Below are positions 1-7,542 of a stretch of DNA of 21,545 nt, piece after piece; the stretch's first letter is position 1; each line of letters opens with the position of its first letter. The stretch is taken from positions 1-21,545 of the forward strand of contig JAGVMY010000077.1 in NCBI GenBank assembly GCA_020053565.1, written 5' to 3'. The notes beneath the pieces were generated by a model. The model ran no database searches. It had not been told where the DNA came from and saw nothing but the letters and a program-made list of their open reading frames with translations. The position numbers were made by a program, and so were the translations under genes. This DNA is from Thermodesulfovibrionales bacterium (GTDB lineage: Bacteria > Nitrospirota > Thermodesulfovibrionia > Thermodesulfovibrionales > SM23-35).

Positions 1-486
1 AAGGAAACACCAGAGCGAGTTGCAAAGATGTATGAAGAGATATTCGTTGGTCTTAAGACACCTACTGAAGAAATACTTAAACCCATAGAAGGTGAAAGTC
101 ATGACGAGATGGTTTTGTTGAAAGATATTCCGTTTTATTCAATATGCGAGCATCATCTGCTTCCATTTATCGGTAAAGCCCATGTTGCATATATACCGTC
201 AGAAGGGAATATCGTCGGATTGGGTGAGCTTGCAAAGGCAGTTGAGATTCTTGCTAAAAGGCCACAGGTGCAGGAGCGTTTGACAACACAACTCGCTGAC
301 CTGATAATGCAAAGGCTTAAACCCAAAGGCGCAATGGTAATTATTGATGCAGAACATCTCTGTATGAGTATGAGGGGCATAAAGAAACCAGGTACCAGGA
401 CGGTAACGTCTGCTGTCAGGGGAATATTTCGCACGAAACAGTCCACAAGAGTAGAACTGCTGGAATTAATTAAAAAAAGGGACTAA
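1..486 (+). CDS. folE: GTP cyclohydrolase I, 5' end outside the window
   Basis: Converts GTP to 7,8-dihydroneopterin triphosphate, the first step of tetrahydrofolate synthesis and also the entry to queuosine precursors. The reading frame is open from base 1 (KETPERVAKMYEE), so the first ATG at 28 is internal and the N-terminus lies upstream of the window. The zinc/active-site motif CEHHLLPF lies at about residues 40-47 counted from that ATG. The later cysteine and substrate region LCMSMRG and the C-terminal TSAVRGIF segment are also present, as in the type IA enzyme. The stop is 16 bp before folD, which has its own strong ribosome binding site, so the two are probably co-transcribed. In this setting folE would supply the folate pool used by folD and the two metF genes downstream. 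Family assignment is very secure. Confidence 0.96.
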   Translation, partial: KETPERVAKMYEEIFVGLKTPTEEILKPIEGESHDEMVLLKDIPFYSICEHHLLPFIGKAHVAYIPSEGNIVGLGELAKAVEILAKRPQVQERLTTQLADLIMQRLKPKGAMVIIDAEHLCMSMRGIKKPGTRTVTSAVRGIFRTKQSTRVELLELIKKRD

Positions 487-502
487 TAAAGTAGGAGGAA
501 CT

Positions 503-1372
503 ATGGCAGCAATGATAATTAAAGGTTCTGAGATATCGAAGCAGATTAAGGAAGAACTGAAACTTGAAATAACAGAATTAAATAAAAAATATAATGTTAT
601 CCCAGGGCTGGCTACAATCCTTATAGGTGAAGATGAGGCTTCCAAAGTTTATGTTGGTGCAAAGGAAAAGGCATGTAAGGAATTAGGTATATATTCTGAG
701 CGTATTGACCTTCCAGTAAATACAACTGAGGCAGAACTCTTGGCCCATATTGAAAGACTCAATAAGGACAGCAAGATTCATGGAATACTCGTGCAACTGC
801 CTCTACCAAAGCATATTAATGAAGCCAATGTCATAGATGCTATTGATCCTAAAAAGGATGTGGATGCTTTTCATCCAATAAATGTTGGCAAACTGATGCT
901 CGGCAAACCTAATTTCTTGCCCTGCACACCTCATGGCATACAGGAACTCTTAATCAGGTCTGGTATAGAAACAGATGGTGCTGAGGTGGTAGTTGTAGGA
1001 AGAAGCAATATAGTAGGTAAGCCAATTGCGAATATGTTGCTCCAGAAAAATAAAGGTGCTAATGCTACAGTTACCATCTGTCATACCGGTACAAAAGACC
1101 TTGCCGCTCATACGAAACGGGCGGATATCCTGATTGTAGCTGCCGGGAGACCAAAGGCTATCACTGCAGATATGGTGAAAGATGGGGTGGTGGTAATTGA
1201 TGTAGGTGTGAACAGGCTTGAGACTGGTTTAGTAGGAGATGTAGATTTTGAGACTGTCAAAGAAAAGGCTAAGGCAATAACCCCTGTGCCAGGGGGTGTT
1301 GGACCAATGACAATAGTGATGCTGATGAAAAACACAGTTCAATCCGCAAAGATGCATGCAGGAATAGGCTAA
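503..1372 (+). CDS. folD: Bifunctional methylene-THF dehydrogenase / methenyl-THF cyclohydrolase
   Basis: FolD interconverts 5,10-methylene-, 5,10-methenyl- and 10-formyl-tetrahydrofolate in the cytoplasm. In the Wood-Ljungdahl methyl branch it acts directly before methylene-THF reductase. The 289-residue protein has the usual full length. Visible motifs are the catalytic Tyr/Lys region YVGAKEKAC, the substrate loop GILVQLPLP, the NAD(P) Rossmann motif VVVGRSNIVGKP and the terminal PVPGGVGPMT. The ATG at 503 follows an AGGAGG-type ribosome binding site with good spacing. The next gene, a hydrogenase subunit, starts 147 bp downstream, so folD could be the last gene of a fol operon or read through into the hydrogenase-metVF block. 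Its position just ahead of that block supports a catabolic or carbon-fixing folate role, which is inference. Confidence 0.96.
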   Translation: MAAMIIKGSEISKQIKEELKLEITELNKKYNVIPGLATILIGEDEASKVYVGAKEKACKELGIYSERIDLPVNTTEAELLAHIERLNKDSKIHGILVQLPLPKHINEANVIDAIDPKKDVDAFHPINVGKLMLGKPNFLPCTPHGIQELLIRSGIETDGAEVVVVGRSNIVGKPIANMLLQKNKGANATVTICHTGTKDLAAHTKRADILIVAAGRPKAITADMVKDGVVVIDVGVNRLETGLVGDVDFETVKEKAKAITPVPGGVGPMTIVMLMKNTVQSAKMHAGIG

Positions 1373-1465
1373 AACCAAGGAAAGTTTGATTGAAGAATAT
1401 AGATGGAGCTGCAAAAAAGCAGTGTATGAAAAGAAAGGAAAAGGAAAAAATACTATTATTACTTT

Positions 1466-1514
1466 TATAATGGAATTTGACACTAAGATAATTTTAATAA
1501 AATACCAATAGGAG
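1466..1514 (+). promoter_or_regulatory. Possible promoter region before the hydrogenase-MetVF block
   Basis: The 147-bp gap after folD is AT-rich and holds a perfect TATAAT at 1466-1471 without a good -35 box at normal spacing. It also holds a perfect TTGACA at 1477-1482, followed at 15-bp spacing by TAAAAT (1498-1503). The second arrangement would start transcription almost at the ribosome binding site (GGAG, 1511-1514). No convincing terminator follows folD. This is a candidate only. Confidence 0.3.
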
Positions 1515-1519
1515 TTATC

Positions 1520-2407
1520 ATGGGAAAAGTTGAAGAATATCCAATAATTTGGCTACAATGTGCTACCTGTACCGGATGCTCTGTTTCTATCTTGAATTCA
1601 GAAAGTCCAACCATCAAAAACATTCTTGTTGATGAAATTCTTCCTGGAAAACACCTTAACCTTCGATTCCATCCAACCATAATGGCTGGAGCAGGACAGG
1701 CGGTCATTGAGGAAATGGAGGAAACGAAACAACGCAAAAGCGGAAGTTATATCTTGATGATCGAAGGAGCCATACCCACAATTGAGGACGGAGCGTATGG
1801 GTGTATTGGAGAAAAGGATGAAAAGCCGATAACTATGCTTTCAGCGGTCGAATCCCTCGGGAAGGAAGCTCTGGCAGTCATTGCCTTAGGTACATGTGCT
1901 GCTTTTGGTGGAATAGCCGCAGCTCATCGTAATCCTGGCAAATGTGTAGGGGTAGATAAATTATTCAAATCTCTCTCCATCATTACTCCTTTAATAAATA
2001 TACCGGGCTGTCCTCCCCATCCCGACTGGCTGGTTGGCACTGTAGCCAGCTTCCTTTTAAATGGACTGCCAAAGGAGGAGGATTTAGATGAATATAAACG
2101 GCCTAAAGCCTTCTATGGAAGGTTAATACACGAAAATTGCCCGCGCCGGGCTGATTATGATGAAGGAAAATTTGCTAAAAAGTTCAATGAACCTGGCTGT
2201 TTATACGAATTGGGATGCAAAGGGCCAGTTACTTATGCTGATTGCCCGTTGAGACTCTGGAATGGCGGGGTCAACTGGTGTATCAACGCGGGCTCTCCCT
2301 GCATAGGTTGCTGTGAATTTGGATTTCCTGATGTAGTTTCTCCGTTATATCAGAAAATGGATGTGGAGGCCCTGCCGATTGTTGGAAGGAGGATAGAAAT
2401 TGAATAA
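1520..2407 (+). CDS. [NiFe] hydrogenase small subunit, cytoplasmic, three Fe-S clusters
   Basis: Electron-transfer subunit of a [NiFe] hydrogenase. The 295-residue protein shows the full ligand set of a three-cluster, group 1-like small subunit. The proximal cluster has CTGC near residues 17-20, then GTCAAFGG and PGCPPHPDW. The distal set is IHENC and GCLYELGCKGP. The medial set is in ADCPLRLWNGG and PCIGC. The protein begins directly at the active domain (MGKVEEYPIIWLQC) with no twin-arginine signal and no C-terminal anchor, so it should be cytoplasmic. Group 1 enzymes normally carry a Tat signal. The supernumerary cysteines of oxygen-tolerant enzymes are not in their usual place. The ATG has GGAG 5 nt upstream. 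The gene overlaps the large-subunit gene by 8 nt, indicating translational coupling. It is not MvhG-like, because those subunits are shorter and simpler. Confidence 0.9.
   Translation: MGKVEEYPIIWLQCATCTGCSVSILNSESPTIKNILVDEILPGKHLNLRFHPTIMAGAGQAVIEEMEETKQRKSGSYILMIEGAIPTIEDGAYGCIGEKDEKPITMLSAVESLGKEALAVIALGTCAAFGGIAAAHRNPGKCVGVDKLFKSLSIITPLINIPGCPPHPDWLVGTVASFLLNGLPKEEDLDEYKRPKAFYGRLIHENCPRRADYDEGKFAKKFNEPGCLYELGCKGPVTYADCPLRLWNGGVNWCINAGSPCIGCCEFGFPDVVSPLYQKMDVEALPIVGRRIEIE
2386..2402 (+). promoter_or_regulatory. Ribosome binding site fixing a TTG start for the hydrogenase large subunit
   Basis: AAGGAGG lies at 2386-2392, followed by a 7-nt spacer and TTG at 2400. The resulting N-terminus MNKIIIDPVTRIEGH matches the family start closely. 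This supports the rare start codon and the 8-nt overlap with the small-subunit gene. Confidence 0.8.
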
Positions 2408-3905
2408 GATTATTATAGATCCAGTCACTCGCATCGAAGGACACCTGAAGATTGAAGTATCGGTAGAAAATGGAGAAGTAAAAGATGCTAAAAGTTCAGG
2501 AATGCTTTTTCGCGGGATAGAGTTCATTCTTCAGGGCAGGGATCCTCGTGATGCTCAAAGGATAACTCAACGCATCTGTGGTGTGTGCCCTACAAGCCAT
2601 TCTATGGCGGCAGCCTTAAACTTAGATAGTGCCTTTGGCATATCTGACAAGATACCAGACAATGGAAGGATTATGCGTAATTTAATATTAGGGGCCGCCC
2701 ACATCGCAGATCATATCCTGCATTTTTATCACCTGTCCGCTCTCGACTACGTAGATATAACCAAGGTTGGCAGGTATGAGGGTTCGGATGCTGTTTTGTC
2801 TTCACTGAGGAAGTTTGCAGAGCGAGGGGAATTAGGACCTTTTGTCCCTCGATATGAAGGTGATTATCGCCTCTCAGATGATGCGAACCAAGAAGTAGCA
2901 GCCCATTATATAGAAGCCCTCTCCATGAGGAGCAAGGCCCAGAAGATGCTTTCAATCTTTGGTGGCAAAATGCCCCATAATATGGGCGTTATGCCAGGGG
3001 GTGTTACTATGGTGCCCACCACGGATAAAATAATTTCCTTCATCTGGAGGTTAAACGAACTCAGGGATTTCATTGACAGGATTTATTTACCCGATGTTTT
3101 AGCTATTGCTGAGGCATATAGCGATTATTTTGAAATAGGGGTCGGCTGTAGAAATTTACTTTCTTATGGGAGTTATGACTTAGATGGTAAGGAATCAGAC
3201 CTTACCAAGAGACAAAGGCTGTTTAAACAGGGAACTGTTTCTATAGACCTTAATGTCAATAAGCTTGACATAACTCAAATCTCCGAGGAGGTAAAATATT
3301 CATGGTATGAATCAGGCTCGGCCGAGACAGAGCCAAAATTTGGGAAAGAAGGTGCTTATTCGTGGATAAAGGCTCCGCGTTATGGAGGCAAGGTTTATGA
3401 GGTTGGACCCCTCGCTCGAGTAATGACCAATTATGTTGGTCATGATTCAAGGGTAAAGGAATTGGTTGATTCGATTCTTTCCAAGTTCAAGGCAGAACCC
3501 AAAAACCTTTTTTCAGTTTTGGGCCGACACGTCGCACGTGCCGTGGAAACGAAATATATAGCTGATTCTATGCATGATTGGCTGCTTCAGCTCAAGCCCG
3601 GCGAATCTTCATATGTTGATTATAGTATTCCTGATGAGTCTCAAGGTGTTGGCTTGGTCGAAGCAGCGAGAGGGGCATTAGGACATTGGATAGAGATAAA
3701 GGATAAAAAGATCGCAAATTATCAATGTGTGGTGCCAAGTACCTGGAACCTTTCACCCCGTGATGACAGGGGACAACCAGGACCTGTGGAACAGGCACTT
3801 ATAGGGACGAAGATAAAAGATGAGTCCAATCCCTTTGAGGTAGTGCGAATAGTGCGATCATTTGATCCTTGTATAGCCTGTGCTGTACATTGTATAAAAA
3901 TGTAA
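2400..3905 (+). CDS. [NiFe] hydrogenase large (catalytic) subunit
   Basis: Carries the Ni-Fe active site that splits or forms H2. The 501-residue protein has the N-terminal signature IDPVTRIEGH, the L1 motif RICGVCPTSHS (ligands C60 and C63) and the L2 motif DPCIACAVH (ligands C491 and C494, H497). The stretch ending VPSTWNLSPRD and the RSFDPC context resemble group 1/2 large subunits more than the shorter group 3 MvhA or FrhA type. Maturation endopeptidases cut after the L2 histidine. Here only four residues, CIKM, would be removed, which is unusually short. No hyp genes or maturation protease lie in the window. The gene is followed after 24 nt by metV, so the neighbours are soluble redox enzymes, not a cytochrome b partner. 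Confidence 0.93.
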   Translation: MNKIIIDPVTRIEGHLKIEVSVENGEVKDAKSSGMLFRGIEFILQGRDPRDAQRITQRICGVCPTSHSMAAALNLDSAFGISDKIPDNGRIMRNLILGAAHIADHILHFYHLSALDYVDITKVGRYEGSDAVLSSLRKFAERGELGPFVPRYEGDYRLSDDANQEVAAHYIEALSMRSKAQKMLSIFGGKMPHNMGVMPGGVTMVPTTDKIISFIWRLNELRDFIDRIYLPDVLAIAEAYSDYFEIGVGCRNLLSYGSYDLDGKESDLTKRQRLFKQGTVSIDLNVNKLDITQISEEVKYSWYESGSAETEPKFGKEGAYSWIKAPRYGGKVYEVGPLARVMTNYVGHDSRVKELVDSILSKFKAEPKNLFSVLGRHVARAVETKYIADSMHDWLLQLKPGESSYVDYSIPDESQGVGLVEAARGALGHWIEIKDKKIANYQCVVPSTWNLSPRDDRGQPGPVEQALIGTKIKDESNPFEVVRIVRSFDPCIACAVHCIKM

Positions 3906-3929
3906 TCTTAAAGAAGGTGGTAATTTAGA

Positions 3930-4571
3930 ATGCTTATCTCAGAACAGAAGCCTTTTGAAGAAATATTGGATTACGTAACCAAAGACAGGGTTATTTTTTT
4001 GATAGGTTGCAAAGGTTGTGCAGATGGGTGTGAAAGCGGAGGTGAGAGGCAGGTTTTGGAGATTAAAAAGAGGCTGGAAGAAGAGGGCAAGGCTATCAGT
4101 GGATTCTCCCTCATTGATATGGTATGCAATGAGGCATTAACCAGAATGAAACTGGCAGCCTATGCCGAGGCTATTGAATCTGCTGACTCCGTTCTGGTTA
4201 TGACTTGCGGTGCAGGGATTCAGACAGTAGCCTCTTCTACTCATAAGGTAATTCATCCTGGCTGCAATACCATTTCTTCCGGCCATGCTGAGTGGAAGCA
4301 GGCTGAAAGGTGCATAGAGTGCGGTGATTGTGTTCTGGAGTTTACCGGAGGTATCTGCCCGATAGCCAGATGTGCTAAAGGCTTGCTTAACGGCCCATGC
4401 GGTGGGTCTCAAGGCGGTAAATGTGAGATTTCGCCCAACTTGCCCTGCGCCTGGCAGCTCATTATTGAGCGCCATTCTAAAATTGGATCTCTTCATATGC
4501 TGGAGGAGATTATACTTCCTAAAAACTGGGACCCAAGCTTAAGAGATGGGTCACCAACTCAAAGGGGTTAA
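3930..4571 (+). CDS. metV: MetV-type methylene-THF reductase partner, Fe-S/zinc protein (copy 1)
   Basis: MetV pairs with MetF in the methylene-THF reductases of acetogens and related anaerobes and links the flavin enzyme to external electron carriers. The 213-residue protein has an N-terminal cysteine set C27-x2-C30-x3-C34 followed by SGGER. Its C-terminal half is very rich in cysteine (C128, C131, C134, C143, C148, C157, C165, C173), including the hallmark GGICPIARCAKGL and NGPCGGS segments. The spacing suggests one or more Fe-S clusters. It lies 24 nt after the hydrogenase large subunit and 6 nt before metF. Copy 2 at 9593 shares the cysteine skeleton, but the middle region has diverged. 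The N-terminal motif reads CKGCADGC here, against CGTCVTVC in copy 2. Confidence 0.87.
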   Translation: MLISEQKPFEEILDYVTKDRVIFLIGCKGCADGCESGGERQVLEIKKRLEEEGKAISGFSLIDMVCNEALTRMKLAAYAEAIESADSVLVMTCGAGIQTVASSTHKVIHPGCNTISSGHAEWKQAERCIECGDCVLEFTGGICPIARCAKGLLNGPCGGSQGGKCEISPNLPCAWQLIIERHSKIGSLHMLEEIILPKNWDPSLRDGSPTQRG

Positions 4572-4577
4572 TGTATT

Positions 4578-5495
4578 ATGAAAGCGGGAAGCAATCTAGA
4601 AAAGGTTCTTGAAGAGGGCTATTTCGCCGTAACTGCTGAAGTGGGTCCCCCAAAAGGTACCTTAGCAAAAGTCATCCAGAGGAAAGGGGAACTCCTCAAA
4701 TCTTATTGTGATGCTATGAACGTAACAGACAATCAGACGGCCATCGTCCGAATGTCAAGTTTGAGTGGCTGTATTCTCCTAAAGGAGATGGGGATTGACC
4801 CCGTAATGCAGATGGTGGTCAGAGACCGAAATCGAATTGCTATCCAAAGTGATATTCTGGGTGCAGTTGCCTTAGGAATTCGAAATGTACTCTGTCTTTC
4901 TGGTGACCATCAAAGATTTGGCAATCATCCGACGGCTAAAGGCGTCTATGATATTGATTCTATTCAGCTTGTTCAGACTCTTAAGACCATGAGAGATGAA
5001 AAAAAAATTCTGTGCGGCGAGGGAATCTCTGGCGAAGTTCAGCTGTTTATTGGGGCGGTTGAAAATCCATTTGCTGATCCCTTTGAGTACAGGGTCATGA
5101 GGCTGGCCAAAAAGGTAAGGGCTGGTGCAGACTTCATTCAAACCCAGGCCGTCTTTGATGTTGGTAAGTTTACCAAGTGGATGGAGATGGTGAGAGATCA
5201 GGGATTGGATAAACAAGTTCATATTCTTGCCGGTGTAATACCCATAAAGTCTGTAGGAATGGCGCGCTATATGAGGGATAATGTCTCTGGAATTAGTGTA
5301 CCGGATGAGATAGTAACCCGTATGGAGGAGGCCAAGGATGTCAAGGAAGAAGGGGTAAAGATAGCTCTGGAGATCATCGACCAACTCAAAGAGATAGATG
5401 GTATCCATGGCATCCATATCATGGCCGTGGCCTGGGAAGATATAGTACCCGTTATTGTAGAAAGGGCTGGCTTACTACCAAGACCAATACTGTAA
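4578..5495 (+). CDS. metF: 5,10-methylenetetrahydrofolate reductase (copy 1)
   Basis: Flavin enzyme reducing 5,10-methylene-THF to 5-methyl-THF, the methyl group delivered to the corrinoid protein in the Wood-Ljungdahl pathway or to methionine synthase. The 305-residue TIM-barrel protein has the probable catalytic glutamate E21 in VTAEVGPP. It also has the flavin/folate region RDRNRIAIQSD, the segment LGIRNVLCLSGDH and the late barrel motif GADFIQTQAVFD. It lacks the N-terminal NADH-handling features of proteobacterial stand-alone MetF and is paired with MetV, so electrons probably arrive through MetV. The ATG at 4578 has AAGGGG upstream, 6 nt after metV. A 76-nt gap precedes the next gene. 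Copy 2 at 10278 is clearly divergent, so this is not a recent duplication. Confidence 0.93.
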   Translation: MKAGSNLEKVLEEGYFAVTAEVGPPKGTLAKVIQRKGELLKSYCDAMNVTDNQTAIVRMSSLSGCILLKEMGIDPVMQMVVRDRNRIAIQSDILGAVALGIRNVLCLSGDHQRFGNHPTAKGVYDIDSIQLVQTLKTMRDEKKILCGEGISGEVQLFIGAVENPFADPFEYRVMRLAKKVRAGADFIQTQAVFDVGKFTKWMEMVRDQGLDKQVHILAGVIPIKSVGMARYMRDNVSGISVPDEIVTRMEEAKDVKEEGVKIALEIIDQLKEIDGIHGIHIMAVAWEDIVPVIVERAGLLPRPIL

Positions 5496-5571
5496 CTATA
5501 ACAGTTTAGAGAGCGAGGTGATACTTAGGTATTGAGTTTTGGTATAAAAGAAAGTATATTTGGAGGATATG

Positions 5572-5973
5572 ATGAGTGCGAAAATTTTAGTTGTTGATGA
5601 TGATCCCGATGTCTTGGAGGCTATCGGCATTATTCTTGAAGCCAATGGCTATGCGGTAACCACCGCTCGGGATGGAGTGGAGGGCCTGACCAAGCTAAAA
5701 GAGGAAAAGCCCGACTTGATGATTTTGGACCTCCTTATGCCCAGGCTGGATGGATTTGGAGTGTGTAAAGAATTGAAAGATCCTCGATGGGCTAAGTACG
5801 GCCATATACCCATCATCATTCTGAGCAGTGTGAGGGAAGAGGCCAGCCGGCGTCGATATGAATTAGAAACAGGATTACAACTCGACGTTGATGATTATGT
5901 AGAAAAACCCATTGAACATACTATCTTATTGGAACGCGTAAAAAATATTCTCAAAAAAGTGGATAAGGCTTAG
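5572..5973 (+). CDS. Single-domain response regulator (receiver 1)
   Basis: Stand-alone CheY-like receiver of about 134 residues with no output domain. The acidic pocket is in ILVVDDDPD, the phosphoacceptor is D53 in LMILDLLMP, the switch serine is in IILSS and the conserved lysine is in DDYVEKPI. The open frame extends upstream to a TTG at 5560. GGAGG at 5562-5566 is 5 nt before the ATG at 5572, giving the standard start MSAKILVVDDD, which I chose. It follows metF after 76 nt and precedes a second receiver and a histidine kinase. With no DNA-binding domain, it must signal through protein contact or a phosphorelay. Its target cannot be read from the sequence. Confidence 0.9.
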   Translation: MSAKILVVDDDPDVLEAIGIILEANGYAVTTARDGVEGLTKLKEEKPDLMILDLLMPRLDGFGVCKELKDPRWAKYGHIPIIILSSVREEASRRRYELETGLQLDVDDYVEKPIEHTILLERVKNILKKVDKA

Positions 5974-5992
5974 TATCCTTAGGTAGAAAGAC

Positions 5993-6397
5993 ATGGAGAA
6001 AAAGAAAATCTTATTGGTGGATGATGATGTAGATTTTGCAGAGGCCACTAAGCTTATTTTAGAAAGTAAATCTTATGATGTGACTGTTGCCTACGACGGG
6101 AAAGAAGGGCTGAAAAAGGTCCAAACAGAACAGCCGAATTTAATCATTTTGGATGTCATGATGCCTGAAATGGATGGCTATGAAGTGTGTGCTAAGCTCA
6201 AGGCTGACCCCAAATATGGGCACATCCCCATTCTGCTATTGACAGCAGTAGGGGAGGCAATAACTACATCAAAATATACCAAGGAAATGGGCATGAGAAC
6301 CGAGGCTGATGACTATATTCCCAAACCCGTAGAGCCTATGGAGTTGGTAGAAAGAGTAGAAAATCTATTCAGAATTTCTATAGAAAAGAACCCTTGA
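5993..6397 (+). CDS. Single-domain response regulator (receiver 2)
   Basis: Second stand-alone receiver, 134 residues. The acidic pocket is in ILLVDDDVD, the phosphoacceptor is D54 in IILDVMMPEMDGYEV, the switch threonine is in LLLTAVG and the conserved lysine is in DDYIPKPVE. It is related to receiver 1 but clearly distinct, and both have the same slightly expanded loop before the lysine motif. It begins 19 nt after receiver 1 and ends 26 nt before the kinase gene, so the three genes form a signalling cassette inside the redox operon. No output domain is present. It may be a shuttle or phosphate sink in a relay with receiver 1. Confidence 0.9.
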   Translation: MEKKKILLVDDDVDFAEATKLILESKSYDVTVAYDGKEGLKKVQTEQPNLIILDVMMPEMDGYEVCAKLKADPKYGHIPILLLTAVGEAITTSKYTKEMGMRTEADDYIPKPVEPMELVERVENLFRISIEKNP

Positions 6398-6423
6398 CTT
6401 ATTTAAAGAGGCACTAAAGAGAT

Positions 6424-7473
6424 ATGCCTTATAGAGTAATGAAAGAATCATTAAATGCCGTAATTGATAGCCTGTCTGATGGGATACTGGTTACTGATGA
6501 GCTGGGTAGGGTCATCCTTTATAACCAAAAGGCTGAAGCCTTGCTAGGCATAACAGGAAAGGCTGCCTTAGGTCAGCCAGTCCAAGATCACATTAAAAAT
6601 GACGTGCTGGTTGGACTTATAACTAAGATATTGACGCTTAATATGCCTTATCATGCTGAAGAAGTATGCCTCATGGATATAGGTAATACCAGGCTCAGAG
6701 TCCATATCAATCCTGTTAGAGATGCAAATGGATTACTTATTGGATCGGTAACTTTGCTCCATGACGTTGCGCAACTCAGTGCTATAGACAAGATTAAATC
6801 TGATTTCTTATCCATGGTTTCTCATCAATTAAAATCCCCATTGAGCTCTACTTTACTTCAAACATCTATCCTTTTGGAGGAGATGGTGGGAGGGCTCAAT
6901 GAGAAACAAAGAGATTTACTTCAAAAGATCAAGTCAAAGATAAAAGGTATGACGGATTTGGTTAATGATATCCTGGATGTCTGCATGGTTGAAGAAGGAA
7001 GGCACATCAAACAAATAGAATCCCTGAATCTCTCTGAGATTTTACAAAGATCGATCGAGTTGATACAACCCCAGGCTCAGGACAAGAATATCGCACTTCA
7101 GGTAACCATGGAAGATCGCACTCCTTTAATTAGTGGTAACAAAAGCAGTATGGAGGCCATGTTCATTAATCTCATCAGTAATGGTATCAAGTTCACACAC
7201 CCGGGTGGGCAGGTTAGTATCGGACTAAAAAAGGATGCACAATACATTCAAGTAGAGGTTTCCGATACGGGAATAGGCATTGAAGATAAGGAGATTCTTC
7301 ATATTTTTGATAAATTCTACCGGGAAAGATCCGATAGAACAAAATATATTAGCGGTTCAGGCTTAGGCCTTTCCATTGTTAAGGGCGTTGTGGATGCACA
7401 CCATGGCTCTATATATGTAGAAAGTGAGGTAGGGAAGGGCACCACATTTACCGTTTTACTTCCTGTAGAATAA
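6424..7473 (+). CDS. Soluble PAS-domain sensor histidine kinase
   Basis: The 349-residue kinase has no membrane segment. A PAS domain spans about residues 8-118. A HisKA dimerisation domain follows, with the phospho-accepting histidine H134 in the motif SHQLKSPL. The C-terminal HATPase domain contains the N box in NLISNGIKF, the G1 box SDTGIGIE, an F box IFDKFYRE and the G2 box GSGLGLSIVKG. The motif has Gln instead of the usual Glu after the histidine, which occurs in some kinases. A cytoplasmic PAS domain suits sensing of redox state, oxygen or a ligand. No heme- or flavin-specific residues can be identified by eye. The two receivers immediately upstream are its likely partners. A gap of 69 nt precedes the fusion flavoprotein. 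Confidence 0.92.
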   Translation: MPYRVMKESLNAVIDSLSDGILVTDELGRVILYNQKAEALLGITGKAALGQPVQDHIKNDVLVGLITKILTLNMPYHAEEVCLMDIGNTRLRVHINPVRDANGLLIGSVTLLHDVAQLSAIDKIKSDFLSMVSHQLKSPLSSTLLQTSILLEEMVGGLNEKQRDLLQKIKSKIKGMTDLVNDILDVCMVEEGRHIKQIESLNLSEILQRSIELIQPQAQDKNIALQVTMEDRTPLISGNKSSMEAMFINLISNGIKFTHPGGQVSIGLKKDAQYIQVEVSDTGIGIEDKEILHIFDKFYRERSDRTKYISGSGLGLSIVKGVVDAHHGSIYVESEVGKGTTFTVLLPVE

Positions 7474-7542
7474 AATATCTTTCTAAGGGGAGCCGGAGGC
7501 ATAAAGTAGATTTTTGAGAAGGCTATTTGGAGTATTGAACAA

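Noticed and set aside
1373..1465. Terminator after folD
   Set aside because: The only inverted repeat, CTGC-AAAAAA-GCAG, is a 4-bp stem with no T run.
1520..3905. Naming the hydrogenase subunits mvhG and mvhA because of MvhD nearby
   Set aside because: The small subunit has the three-cluster ligand pattern and the large subunit the C-terminal motifs of group 1/2 enzymes, not of the shorter group 3 subunits.
5560..5571. TTG start giving a four-residue longer receiver 1
   Set aside because: The TTG overlaps the ribosome binding site itself. The ATG at 5572 has ideal spacing and gives the family-typical N-terminus.
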